61,424 nt of DNA from an uncultured Lactobacillus sp. (GTDB lineage: Bacteria; Bacillota; Bacilli; Lactobacillales; Lactobacillaceae): the NCBI GenBank assembly GCA_937916845.1, contig CALFSK010000054.1, forward strand, positions 1-61,424. The letters are read 5' to 3'. The translations under genes were made by a program, and so were the position numbers. This document shows, piece by piece, positions 53,492-61,424 of the stretch. The notes beneath the pieces were generated by a model. The model was not told the origin of the DNA, did not search any database, and worked only from the letters and a program-made list of their open reading frames with translations. How positions within the stretch are numbered: position 1 is the first letter of the stretch; every line of letters starts with the position of its first letter.

Positions 53492-53508
53492 TGTGATATT
53501 TTCTTACA
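53492..53508 (+). promoter_or_regulatory. GlnR operator
   Basis: TGTGATATTTTCTTACA is an exact match to TGTNAN7TNACA. It lies just upstream of the -35 of the glnR promoter and would mediate autorepression by GlnR with excess glutamine. Confidence 0.85.
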
Positions 53509-53515
53509 TGATTTA

Positions 53516-53544
53516 TTGACAATCAGTTATTAGATTGCTAATAT
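53516..53544 (+). promoter_or_regulatory. glnR-glnA promoter
   Basis: Perfect TTGACA at 53516-53521, 17-bp spacer, TAATAT at 53539-53544. Confidence 0.82.
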
Positions 53545-53572
53545 TAAGTCTGTATTAAAGAGGAGGGTCGTT

Positions 53573-53953
53573 ATGAAGGAAAAGGAATTACGTCGTTCGT
53601 TGGCAGTCTTGCCAATTGGTACGGTTATGAAGCTGACTGATTTATCAGCGCGTCAAATTCGCTATTATGAAGAACAGGGGCTCATCGTTCCTGATCGGAA
53701 TGCGGGTAATCGCCGAATGTTCTCGTTAAATGACGTGGACCGGTTATTAGAAATTAAAGATTACTTGGCGGATGGAATCAACATGGCTGGTATCAAGGAA
53801 ATCTACGAGATGCAACGCCAGCGGGCCAAGCAAAAAGAAGCAGATTTGACTCGGCCGTTAACGGACAATGATGTACGCCGAATCTTGCATGACGAGTTCC
53901 TGAATCTGGGAGGATTGGAGTCCAAGCAGGGCCCTAACTACCCCACGCATTAA
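53573..53953 (+). CDS. glnR: Nitrogen regulator GlnR (MerR family)
   Basis: This 126-residue repressor has an N-terminal MerR helix-turn-helix (IGTVMKLTDLSARQIRYYEEQGLI) and a short dimer helix, with a C-terminal tail that senses glutamine synthetase in Bacillus. It represses glnRA when nitrogen is plentiful. ATG after AGGAGGG. glnA starts 43 bp after its stop. Confidence 0.95.
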   Translation: MKEKELRRSLAVLPIGTVMKLTDLSARQIRYYEEQGLIVPDRNAGNRRMFSLNDVDRLLEIKDYLADGINMAGIKEIYEMQRQRAKQKEADLTRPLTDNDVRRILHDEFLNLGGLESKQGPNYPTH

Positions 53954-53996
53954 TGCGTCTGTATCCATTAGTCAATCAATTTAAGGAGCGATTTTC

Positions 53997-55343
53997 ATGG
54001 CAAAACAGCAGTACACCAAGGATGATATTCGTCGCATCGTCAAGGAAGAAAACGTTAACTTTTTGCGTTTAATGTTCACCGACTTGTTTGGGACCATCAA
54101 AAACGTAGAAGTGCCAGTTTCACAACTGGATAAATTACTCGACAACAAGTTGATGTTTGATGGTTCTTCCATCGATGGCTTTGTTCGAATCGAAGAAAGT
54201 GACATGTACTTGTACCCAGACTTATCAACTTGGTTGATCATGCCTTGGAACACGGAACATGGCAAAATTGCGCGGTTGATTTGTGAAGTCTACACGACTG
54301 ACAAGAAGCCATTCGCTGGGGACCCACGGAACAACTTGATCCGGGTCTTAAACGACATGCGCGATGCTGGTTACACGGCCTTTAACGTCGGAACTGAACC
54401 AGAATTTTTCCTCTTTAAGATGAACGACAAGGGCGAACCAACCACTGAGTTAAACGACAAGGGGAGTTACTTCGACTTGTCACCAATGGACTTAGGTGAA
54501 AACTGCCGGCGTGACATTGCGCTTGAACTCGAACGCTTAGGCTTCAACGTTGAAGCCAGTCACCATGAAGTTGCGCCTGGTCAACATGAAATCGACTTCA
54601 AGTATGCGGACGCCTTATCCGCTGCTGACCACATTCAAACCTTTAAATTGGTTGTGAAGACGATTGCGCGTAAGTATAACTTATGGGCAACCTTCATGCC
54701 AAAGCCTTTAAACGGCGTCAACGGTTCTGGGATGCACGTTAACATGTCCTTGTTCCATGACAAGGGAAACGCGTTCTACGATCCTGAAGAAAAAGACGAA
54801 TTACAATTATCATCAGATGCTTACCACTTCTTAGGCGGCTTGATGAAACACGCACGCAGTTACACCGCCGTTACCAACCCAACGGTTAACTCGTACAAGC
54901 GGTTAGTGCCAGGTTACGAAGCACCCGTTTACGTGGCATGGTCCGCATCTAACCGGTCACCGATGATCCGGATTCCAAGTGCCCGTGGTTTATCCACCCG
55001 TTTGGAATTACGGAGTGTGGATGCTTCAACGAACCCATACTTGGCCTTTGCTGCCGTTCTGGAAGCTGGTCTTGATGGGATTAAGAATGGCATCGAACCA
55101 CCAAAGAGTGTGGACCGTAATATCTACGTGATGGATGAAGACGAACGTCATAAAGCGGGTATCGCGGACTTACCATCAACGTTACACAACGCGTTGAAGG
55201 AATTCCAGACCGACCCAATTATGAAGAAGGCCTTGGGACCTCATATTTACCAAAGTTTCTTGGAAGCTAAACGACTTGAATGGGCTTCATACCGTCAACA
55301 AGTTAGTGAATGGGAACGCGATCAGTACATGGAATTGTACTAA
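53997..55343 (+). CDS. glnA: Glutamine synthetase type I-alpha
   Basis: This 448-residue cytosolic enzyme makes glutamine from glutamate, ammonia and ATP. Motifs: [12 protein letters not shown]-binding [17 protein letters not shown], and the catalytic [17 protein letters not shown]. The short type-I-alpha length without an adenylylation insertion fits feedback control by GlnR-bound enzyme. Operon glnRA, with a strong terminator at 55369. Confidence 0.97.
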   Translation: MAKQQYTKDDIRRIVKEENVNFLRLMFTDLFGTIKNVEVPVSQLDKLLDNKLMFDGSSIDGFVRIEESDMYLYPDLSTWLIMPWNTEHGKIARLICEVYTTDKKPFAGDPRNNLIRVLNDMRDAGYTAFNVGTEPEFFLFKMNDKGEPTTELNDKGSYFDLSPMDLGENCRRDIALELERLGFNVEASHHEVAPGQHEIDFKYADALSAADHIQTFKLVVKTIARKYNLWATFMPKPLNGVNGSGMHVNMSLFHDKGNAFYDPEEKDELQLSSDAYHFLGGLMKHARSYTAVTNPTVNSYKRLVPGYEAPVYVAWSASNRSPMIRIPSARGLSTRLELRSVDASTNPYLAFAAVLEAGLDGIKNGIEPPKSVDRNIYVMDEDERHKAGIADLPSTLHNALKEFQTDPIMKKALGPHIYQSFLEAKRLEWASYRQQVSEWERDQYMELY

Positions 55344-55368
55344 TCACCTTAAATGATAGAAGAAATGA

Positions 55369-55412
55369 CGGTTAGGATGCCTATTTGGGCTTCCTAACCG
55401 GTTTTTTGTTAT
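55369..55412 (+). terminator. Rho-independent terminator of glnRA
   Basis: GGTTAGGATGCC with GGGCTTCCTAACC, then a T run. Confidence 0.87.
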
Positions 55413-55529
55413 AATTTTGGAAAATCGACGGCGTTAACCTTTATTATTGCTAGGATTTTCGGTAACATTAGTATCAGCAGTGCAATTCAGCAATAAGCAA
55501 AGATTGAAATTGATTGCAAGGAGATTATT

Positions 55530-56417
55530 ATGGAAAAACAAAATCAGCCTGATCTTGAAAAACAAGATCAACCAACGCGTGCGCTAACGAATCGCCTTCA
55601 ACAAAAGTTGGATTACGTGACTGCGTTGCGCCAAGCAATAACGGCTGGTGACGACCGGTTGATCTACGAATTGATCGATGGTGACCACTATCACCAAGCC
55701 TTGTTAAATGAGGAACCGGATCCAACCCGTAACACCCAAGTGGATTTAATTACGGACGTCCATCCGGCAATCAGTCATTATTTGAGTACCAAATTGATTG
55801 ATTATTTGGCTCATGAATATCCGTTCTTTTACTATGAAGAGACCCAGTTAGGTGAATTTCAAATTTACTTTGGTAACTGGTGGGATCGTCGCCGGTTTGG
55901 CAAATTAAACGTTTTAAACGTGGCGTTTGAATTCAGTAGCGAAGAATATAATAAACTACAAAAAACATTTGAGTTGGCAAGTGCGCACAAGCGTTTCAAT
56001 ACCGACCAAATTCAAAAAATCTCAGCCGGGAGCGATCAGTTACAAAAATTGATTGATGCCCAAACTGACCGTGACGAACAAAAAGAGACGTTGCGTAAGC
56101 AGCTGAAAGAAAACGGCCAACGGAATTCGTTGTTTGATTCTGGCCGGATTAAGGACGAACGGCAAAAGATCATTGACCAGTTAACCAAACTCGCTGACGA
56201 GGACGAACAAGCGAACAACGCCCACGCCACGATGAAGGATAACGAAGCGAAGATTTTGACGTTGTCCAAGGAAGATACGATTTTGGCTTACGAAAAACAA
56301 GCCATTGAAAACGCCTTTAAGAGCTTCGAGAATTTTAATGAGCGTAACCGTAGCCTATACGTTGACTACTTGACTACGCTGATTGGGAAGGCGCAGGTAG
56401 CAGAGGATGGCGAATAA
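55530..56417 (+). CDS. Uncharacterised coiled-coil protein
   Basis: This 295-residue protein starts with a polar EKQNQPDLEKQDQP stretch, has an aromatic middle region (LIDYLAHEYPFFYYEETQLGEFQIYFGNWWDRRRFGK) and a long charged coiled coil (about 150-275). ATG after AAGGAGA. I do not recognise a family; such genes are sometimes labelled exonuclease-like but I see no nuclease motif. It overlaps the next gene by 11 bases, then the dUTPase gene follows. Confidence 0.8.
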   Translation: MEKQNQPDLEKQDQPTRALTNRLQQKLDYVTALRQAITAGDDRLIYELIDGDHYHQALLNEEPDPTRNTQVDLITDVHPAISHYLSTKLIDYLAHEYPFFYYEETQLGEFQIYFGNWWDRRRFGKLNVLNVAFEFSSEEYNKLQKTFELASAHKRFNTDQIQKISAGSDQLQKLIDAQTDRDEQKETLRKQLKENGQRNSLFDSGRIKDERQKIIDQLTKLADEDEQANNAHATMKDNEAKILTLSKEDTILAYEKQAIENAFKSFENFNERNRSLYVDYLTTLIGKAQVAEDGE

Positions 56418-57357
56418 CGAAAAGCACGTTGATTCCGCAACGCTAAGTACCCATGGCAAACTGACCATGTTTAACGAAGGCCTAAAGAGTGGCCTGGCTA
56501 ACGGGGAAAAGTTCACGGCGTTGATGGATCAGTTAATTGAGACCACGGACGGTGAAGTTTTACTGACGGCTGCTCAGAAACTGGCTGGCTTTAAGCTGGA
56601 TTCGGCCTACGTCACTTTCCCGCACCAGTACCAAAATGCGGACTACTACTTGATCTTTATGAGTCGGTTGCTCGGGATGCACCACGATGAAAAGCCAATC
56701 TTAAATTCACAACGTCAAAGCGAATCGTTATACCACGTCTACGAAGACTTGACTGACGATTACACGTTCTTGTATCAAGTTGTCAACAACGCTAACGGTG
56801 GCGCTTATTACCGCGAACAGACGACGGGTGAGAATTTATTTTACATTCACCTTGAACGGCGGCTCTTGCGGTTTAACAGTGAAGCCTTTACCAATTTATT
56901 TATTAATAAATTGTTGCTGAAGGGGACCGGTGTTGACCAGATCAACGCGGTGCTTGCAACTTTGATCAAGTTTGGCCACTGTCTTCGCGATGACTTTGGA
57001 TTTAACGTGGACTTCAACATCTTAGACGTCGATAACGCGGCGAAGTACGAATTGCGCGCGGGTAACCTTGATGGTGCAATAGTGGATAAGCTGTTTGTTT
57101 CTTCGGCGCAACACGATTACATGTTGCGTAATTCCAAGCATGGTCACGGGGCACAAATTGAACTGCGGGCTGGATTGCTTGTTGATATTTTTGATAGCGC
57201 GACCGGTGGAAGCCCTAAGTGGGTCTTGACGGTTCACGATCCGAAGCAAGCGGTTTCCTGGTTCGATGTCTTGTTACACTTTGACTTTATGCGTGACTGG
57301 TACTTGGACAATATCGAATCCCTGGAAATAAAAGCGGATCCATTAGTATTTGCTTAA
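56407..57357 (+). CDS. Uncharacterised protein in a dUTPase operon
   Basis: This 316-residue soluble protein has no signal peptide or membrane helix. Segments include LESLYHV-like YHVYEDLTDDYTFLYQVVNNANGG and YLDNIESLEIKADP. Its start lies inside the preceding gene (11-base overlap), and the next gene starts 15 bp after its stop, so all three are probably one operon. Function unknown. Confidence 0.8.
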   Translation: MANNEKHVDSATLSTHGKLTMFNEGLKSGLANGEKFTALMDQLIETTDGEVLLTAAQKLAGFKLDSAYVTFPHQYQNADYYLIFMSRLLGMHHDEKPILNSQRQSESLYHVYEDLTDDYTFLYQVVNNANGGAYYREQTTGENLFYIHLERRLLRFNSEAFTNLFINKLLLKGTGVDQINAVLATLIKFGHCLRDDFGFNVDFNILDVDNAAKYELRAGNLDGAIVDKLFVSSAQHDYMLRNSKHGHGAQIELRAGLLVDIFDSATGGSPKWVLTVHDPKQAVSWFDVLLHFDFMRDWYLDNIESLEIKADPLVFA

Positions 57358-57372
57358 CGACGGAGGGCTTGA

Positions 57373-57912
57373 ATGTTAGATTTAACGACTTTATTACAAC
57401 AATCCATTCGCTTGGATCGTGACATCACGATGCGGCAAAAGATTCACTGGAAGCCGGCGGACCGGCTGCAAAACGCCATGGTCTCACTGGACGTTGAATT
57501 GGCTGAAATGGCGAATACTTCCGAGTGGTTCAAGGTTTGGAAGATTCACAAGGGCAAAGCGGACGAAGGAAAGACGGAACGGGAAACGTTACTGAACGAG
57601 TACGTGGACGCAATGGATTTTTTCTTCTTAGTCGCGGCCATTCAGCAGTGGACCCATCTGGTGCCGATTACAGCGGATGATTTGGATAAGATTAGCAATA
57701 AACCGGTCACTGACTTGAATAAGCAGTATTTGGCGATCAAGCACCTCTTATACGACGCTTACTTCAACCACAGGCAAGTTAGCTATAAACACGCGTGGCA
57801 CGTTTTCTTAAAGATTGGACTCGTCGAATTTGGGTTTAGTCAAGATGAGATTCAGGCGGCGTTTACCGCGAAGAATCAAGTCAATGAACAGCGACAAGCG
57901 GACCACTATTAA
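57373..57912 (+). CDS. Dimeric (all-alpha) dUTP diphosphatase
   Basis: This 179-residue protein of the dUTPase-2/MazG-like superfamily hydrolyses dUTP to dUMP, keeping uracil out of DNA. Metal-binding acidic motifs: ELAEMANTSEWFKVWK and NEYVDAMDFFFL (ExxE...ExxD pattern). ATG after GGAGGG. Last gene of the three-gene operon. Confidence 0.88.
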   Translation: MLDLTTLLQQSIRLDRDITMRQKIHWKPADRLQNAMVSLDVELAEMANTSEWFKVWKIHKGKADEGKTERETLLNEYVDAMDFFFLVAAIQQWTHLVPITADDLDKISNKPVTDLNKQYLAIKHLLYDAYFNHRQVSYKHAWHVFLKIGLVEFGFSQDEIQAAFTAKNQVNEQRQADHY

Positions 57913-57918
57913 ATATAA

Positions 57919-57998
57919 AAACACTCGTAATGACTTTCTTTACACCTGACACATTTGATTGTGTCAGGAAGGAGAGTCGGTTACGAGTGTTTTTATTT
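57919..57998 (+). terminator. Branched terminator
   Basis: AAAAACACTCGTAA pairs with TTACGAGTGTTTTT; an inner perfect CCTGACAC/GTGTCAGG hairpin sits in the loop. Confidence 0.82.
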
Positions 57999-58042
57999 AC
58001 AAAGTAATTTATTTTTAATGAGTGGCAACGGCACATTTAGAC

Positions 58043-58378
58043 CTAGTCACTGATTAATTCGGCGTCGTTATCAGGATCGTTAGCGACCAGTTCGTTGACT
58101 TGGTCAATTAGTGGTTGGCGTTGGTCTAAGTCGTCGTCGCACTCGAAGAAGGCGCCGAGTTCTTCGGCTAAGGTCTCTTTGCCAGCATCCATGTAACGGT
58201 AGTCATAACTGTTGATGGTATAGTGCTGGTGGTCGGGCATGCGCACGATCACGCAACCAGTCGCAGATTTACCCTTAGTTGCTTTATCCGTAAATTCAAC
58301 GGATAAAATGTACGGTGCATCGGTGCTGCGGTCCTTGATGGCATGCGCAATGTTGCCAGTAATTTGTTCTAGTTTCAT
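58043..58378 (-). CDS. Hypothetical acidic protein
   Basis: This 111-residue cytosolic protein is unrelated to any family I recognise. An acidic C-terminal part (FFECDDDLDQRQP, NDPDNDAELISD). ATG with GAGGTGAAA upstream. Monocistronic. Confidence 0.75.
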   Translation of the reverse strand: MKLEQITGNIAHAIKDRSTDAPYILSVEFTDKATKGKSATGCVIVRMPDHQHYTINSYDYRYMDAGKETLAEELGAFFECDDDLDQRQPLIDQVNELVANDPDNDAELISD

Positions 58379-58419
58379 GGTTTCACCTCAACGTTCATTA
58401 TACCAGTCTGTAGGCGCTT

Positions 58420-58578
58420 TTAGCCACGTTTGATTCGTTCCCAAACGACGTATAGGAGGGTGGCAATCGTGACAACAACGGCGAGAATGGTTGCGGCAGA
58501 ACTGTGTGCGAAGCGGGCGTACGAGTCAATAATAATCATTAAAATTAAAAGAATCAAAAGTCGGTTATGTTTAAACAT
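58420..58578 (-). CDS. Small two-helix membrane protein
   Basis: This 52-residue protein begins MFKHNRLLILLILMIIIDS and has a second helix AATILAVVVTIATLLYVVW, ending in basic residues. Start at 58578 after AGGGAGAG; a longer frame upstream is not supported. Function unknown. Confidence 0.7.
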   Translation of the reverse strand: MFKHNRLLILLILMIIIDSYARFAHSSAATILAVVVTIATLLYVVWERIKRG

Positions 58579-58682
58579 AGAAATCTCTCCCTTACCTGCT
58601 AATAGTCTGCCTGATTTGTTAGGGGGATGCAAGTTATTTTTAGGCGAGGATGAACTTTTTTTAAAAACTTAGCGGAGTCGAA

Positions 58683-58729
58683 AAAAAGTCATTGTCAGGT
58701 ATTCGTGCATCCTGACAATGACTTTTGAG
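58683..58729 (-). terminator. Terminator of the secreted-protein gene
   Basis: AAAGTCATTGTCAGG with CCTGACAATGACTTT, followed on minus by a T run. Confidence 0.85.
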
Positions 58730-58732
58730 GTT

Positions 58733-59212
58733 TTAGTCTTTAACGATCCGGCCGTTACTCTTGATCTTTTTAGTTAGTTTAGCTGGATTCTTTTTAAGTT
58801 GGCGTTTTAAATACTTATAGCCATGCTTTTTGTAAGATTTGTAGCTGTCTAAAGCAAGCTTATGGCCTTTTTGGTAAACGACGGAGTCAAATTTACCTCC
58901 AAGAACCATCCCGCGTTTCTGTGTATGACCGACTAGGCGGTAGGTATGACCCTTAAGCTTTTTGTACTTAAGTTTAGTGCTCTTCTCTTGTGACATGTTT
59001 GAGTATTGTTGGATGAAGGACTTGCTAGTCACTTTGTAGACGTAGCCAAAGCCTTCAGCGGCTGAAGTCCGTTTGCCTTGATAGGTGCCACGGATGACCT
59101 TAGGTGTACCTTTGTGCCATTTTGCTGCGCTGGCGTTAGTAGGTACGGTCGCCACGCCCGTGGTAAGGACTGCGGCTAAGACTAATACTTTAAACCCCGT
59201 TTGTTTATTCAT
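58733..59212 (-). CDS. Secreted lysine-rich protein
   Basis: This 159-residue exported protein has a signal peptide (MNKQTGFKVLVLAAVLTTGVATVPTNASA; cleavage near 29). The mature part is basic (KLKYKKLKGHTYRLVGHTQKRGM). ATG with GGGGAGC. Same style as the secreted proteins at 455 and 3291 but without clear sequence similarity. Function unknown. Confidence 0.82.
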   Translation of the reverse strand: MNKQTGFKVLVLAAVLTTGVATVPTNASAAKWHKGTPKVIRGTYQGKRTSAAEGFGYVYKVTSKSFIQQYSNMSQEKSTKLKYKKLKGHTYRLVGHTQKRGMVLGGKFDSVVYQKGHKLALDSYKSYKKHGYKYLKRQLKKNPAKLTKKIKSNGRIVKD

Positions 59213-59443
59213 AAAAAATGCTCCCCGTATAATGCTTTTTAGTTGAAACTTATTTAAGCATAGCTTTAGCCCCTGAGAAATACAATAGATAGTTGCCGGT
59301 AGTCATGAAAATTAGTGACGGATGGAAACTAAATATAAGTTGGATGGTGGCCGCAGCTTGGGCTTCAAATGTTGTAAGTGTTAAACTAGCCCTCGCTTAA
59401 CAACGCGGATTTCTGTATAGTTAGGGTTTGGAGGTATGAATAC

Positions 59444-59800
59444 ATGAATGCATTTTTAGATTTTATTAATTTTGAATACACTAGGGAAGAATTAGTCGAA
59501 CGGGTTCAAGAATATTTAACGTACAGTGTTGAAGCTGATAAGTTACTGAATGGGAAGGGTCCCAGGAGTGCGGTCAAGTACATTCGGCCGATTCGGCAAC
59601 AGATCGATAATGAGTTTAGTAATTATGCGCGTGAGAATATGCAAAAGATGATTCGTAAGAATAAGGATGCTGACAGTTACTATGGTTGGCTAAAAGAAGT
59701 CTCAACGAATACAATTGGTCCTGTAACGTCCAAAAACATTGATTCATATTTGGATGATATGAATGACTATGCACGACGTTACTTTCCAGAAATAAAATAA
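59444..59800 (+). CDS. Hypothetical protein, probable helical
   Basis: This 118-residue cytosolic protein (MNAFLDFINFEYTREELVERVQEYL) is charged and helix-rich, with no domain recognised. ATG after GGAGGT. The SDR gene begins 14 bp after its stop, so they are probably one operon. Confidence 0.73.
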   Translation: MNAFLDFINFEYTREELVERVQEYLTYSVEADKLLNGKGPRSAVKYIRPIRQQIDNEFSNYARENMQKMIRKNKDADSYYGWLKEVSTNTIGPVTSKNIDSYLDDMNDYARRYFPEIK

Positions 59801-59814
59801 ATGAGGCGAATGCT

Positions 59815-60522
59815 TTGCAACAAGTAAAAACAATCATTATTACTGGTGCAACTAGTGGCATCGGTAAAGCAACGGCATTACTCGCAGCCAGTCACGGTCA
59901 TCAAGTTGTTTTGGCCGCGCGTAAAGAAGCGAATTTACAAGCTACGGCTGAAACAATTCAGCAGGCGGGTGGTCAGGCAATTTATAAGGTAACCGATGTT
60001 AGTAACAAGGCTGAGGTTCAAGCTTTGATCGATTTTGCGTTAGCGCAGTATGGCCGAATTGATGTTTTAGACTTAAATGCGGGCGTGATGAGCTTTGCAC
60101 CGATGAATGAAGTGCGAGTTGATGAATGGGAAAAGATGATCGACATCAACGTTAAGGGCGTTTTATACGGGCTAGTGGCTGTCATTCCAGTGATGGAAAA
60201 GCAACAGGGTGGTCAAATTATTGCGACCGATTCGACGGCGGGTCATCAAGTAGGCCAAAATAATACGGTTTACGCCAGTACAAAGTTTAGCGTCCGGGCA
60301 ATTATGGACGGGGTCCGCGCGGAGGAAGCAAAAGCGCATATTAGAACGATGATAGTGTCTCCGGCGTTTGTGAAGACGGGCTTTTTTGAAGATCAAAGAA
60401 ACGCAAACTTGGAACGCGTCCCGAAATTGCGTCCTGAAGATATTGCGGCGTCCGTTCTTTTCGCCATTGAGCAGCCGGATAATGTTGATATCAATGAGAT
60501 CGTTTTGCGGCCAAACTTATAG
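59815..60522 (+). CDS. Short-chain dehydrogenase/reductase
   Basis: This 235-residue NAD(P)-dependent oxidoreductase has the classical SDR pattern: ITGATSGIGKATALLAA cofactor loop, NAGVM, catalytic Ser in TDSTAGHQ, and YASTK with Tyr and Lys. The substrate is unknown. TTG start with GAGGCG upstream. Confidence 0.92.
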   Translation: MQQVKTIIITGATSGIGKATALLAASHGHQVVLAARKEANLQATAETIQQAGGQAIYKVTDVSNKAEVQALIDFALAQYGRIDVLDLNAGVMSFAPMNEVRVDEWEKMIDINVKGVLYGLVAVIPVMEKQQGGQIIATDSTAGHQVGQNNTVYASTKFSVRAIMDGVRAEEAKAHIRTMIVSPAFVKTGFFEDQRNANLERVPKLRPEDIAASVLFAIEQPDNVDINEIVLRPNL

Positions 60523-60567
60523 GGTAGGTAAATACGTTGTATGATATATTATGAAAAGCATTAATTT

Positions 60568-60604
60568 TAATGCACTCAGCCCAAATGGTGAGTGCTGTTT
60601 TTGT
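60568..60604 (+). terminator. Probable terminator of the SDR gene
   Basis: GCACTCA with TGAGTGC and T residues following. Confidence 0.65.
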
Positions 60605-61084
60605 TTCTAATGTGACGTAAATATGTTTGTCTATTTGGTATAGTCTTAAAAGACAATTCAAGATTGATATTCAGAAAGACGTCAGAAATGACTTTGATAT
60701 TGGTAAGGGTCAAGAGTATTTCTCCAAACTAATTCTTGTCTAATGGTGGAGATTTTAACCAGACAATGCAGTGTTTATTGGTAACCAAAGGAATAAAAAT
60801 ATAGTTTTGCCGATAAACGAATCGTGTTTCAGCAATTTTTACTTGGTTAAGTTTTTCAAGGATTGTCGCTCATTTGATGGTTATTGTTCCGTCTATGCTG
60901 AGAGATTTTAAGTATATGTTAATGGAGTGGTGATGTATGTGTGATGAATAAAAGAAGTCTATCTGACCAGGATTTATAGGATTAGCTTTTCATTCTGTGT
61001 TCGTGTGTACATTAGTAGATATAAAGTTGAAGTTCGAAGGAAATTCTAACAAATGTGTATACTTTTATAAGGAAGATGAAGAAA
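60605..61084. other. AT-rich intergenic region
   Basis: About 450 bp of low G+C with no long open frame and no family A or B element. I see only weak promoter-like boxes and short open frames of up to a dozen codons. Confidence 0.5.
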
Positions 61085-61405
61085 GTGTTTGATAATATTA
61101 GAATATATAAAAAAAGCTATAGTCTGCTACTTTATTTGTTAAGTTTGATTTTCTGTGCGTATACCCTCGAAAGGTTAGCTAATAAGTTGGAGGAACAGGT
61201 GCAAGTACACAAATTAGTTTCAGATGAGTACGAGTATTTAGTAATGGGCGTAGCTACTACTATAGTATTTGTAATTATTTTGATAATTCTATGGATGAAT
61301 GCATTGCACAATACAGATCTTAGCAGTATTCTTGTAACTGTTTTTTTTGCTATTATATCGGTAGTAATGTGCTCCTATGTCAATAAATGGCACATCTTTT
61401 TCTAA
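61085..61405 (+). CDS. Small three-helix membrane protein, AT-rich
   Basis: A predicted 106-residue protein with hydrophobic segments at about 13-30, 53-75 and 83-100. Codon use is much more AT-rich than the rest of the window. The GTG at 61085 has AAGGAAG nine bases upstream; an ATG at 61076 and a GTG at 61055 are also possible. No family recognised; could be acquired DNA. Confidence 0.55.
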   Translation: MFDNIRIYKKSYSLLLYLLSLIFCAYTLERLANKLEEQVQVHKLVSDEYEYLVMGVATTIVFVIILIILWMNALHNTDLSSILVTVFFAIISVVMCSYVNKWHIFF

Positions 61406-61424
61406 ACACTCGTTCTAATTCTGT

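Overview
The window looks like a chromosomal segment of a lactobacillus of the Lactiplantibacillus plantarum group. The basis is moderate G+C, Bacilli-type gene order (rhomboid-yqgQ-glcK, glnR-glnA, a TrmH-family methylase upstream of pheS-pheT), strong GGAGG ribosome binding sites with many TTG and GTG starts, and several lysine-rich secreted proteins. The species call is inference from gene content; no database was searched. Most of the window is core chromosome with no prophage, insertion sequence, CRISPR array, rRNA or tRNA.

Layout. 1-4.2 kb: two paralogous lysine-rich secreted proteins around an HxlR regulator and a divergent MFS exporter. 4.4-10.2 kb: gnd, rarA under a promoter containing a LexA-type box, and an ArlRS-like two-component system. 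10.4-14.3 kb: tandem secreted surface proteins, one with a 62-residue Lys/Ala linker. 14.4-19.8 kb: menA, nth (two Fe-S cysteines missing), yidC-type insertase and acyP on the minus strand, an rRNA methylase, an HD hydrolase and a second HxlR regulator. 19.8-23.6 kb: T-box-controlled pheS-pheT. 24.1-30.3 kb: small membrane protein, L,D-transpeptidase, mltG, udk, greA, a LytTR regulator with a LiaF-like membrane partner, and a cysteine-free HesB-like protein. 30.4-39.5 kb: YfhO-like protein, PBP2b, rpmG, 5-formyl-THF cyclo-ligase, rhomboid-yqgQ-glcK. 39.9-43.7 kb: FAD reductase, MFS transporter and divergent LysR regulator. 43.8-50.6 kb: a minus-strand polysaccharide or glycosylation operon with a GT2-GtrA fusion, a cellulose-synthase-like GT2 with a PilZ domain, and two paralogous polytopic proteins. 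51-55.3 kb: degenerate rhodanese, a small DUF3042-like protein, GDPD, miaA, glnR-glnA. 55.5-61.4 kb: two uncharacterised genes with a dimeric dUTPase, small hypothetical genes, a secreted protein, an SDR oxidoreductase and an AT-rich three-helix membrane protein.

The most unusual signal is not protein-coding. Two families of long, highly structured intergenic elements, called A (about 190 bp) and B (about 165-180 bp) here, recur across the first 40 kb. The order is A then B, and one pair is inverted. Comparison of copies shows many compensatory base changes in matching stems, so the fold appears to be conserved while primary sequence drifts. I do not recognise these as a named family. They could be mobile structured repeats, processed transcript elements or a family of non-coding RNAs.

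Much of the coding content concerns the cell envelope: secreted basic proteins, PBP2b, MltG, L,D-transpeptidase, YidC, YfhO, the PilZ glycosyltransferase operon, LytTR/LiaF-like and ArlRS. The rest covers basic sugar and nitrogen metabolism and information processing. Recognisable control elements are the LexA-type box at rarA, a Phe T-box, a GlnR box, and candidate CcpA cre sites near 25.3, 30.0 and 42.7 kb.
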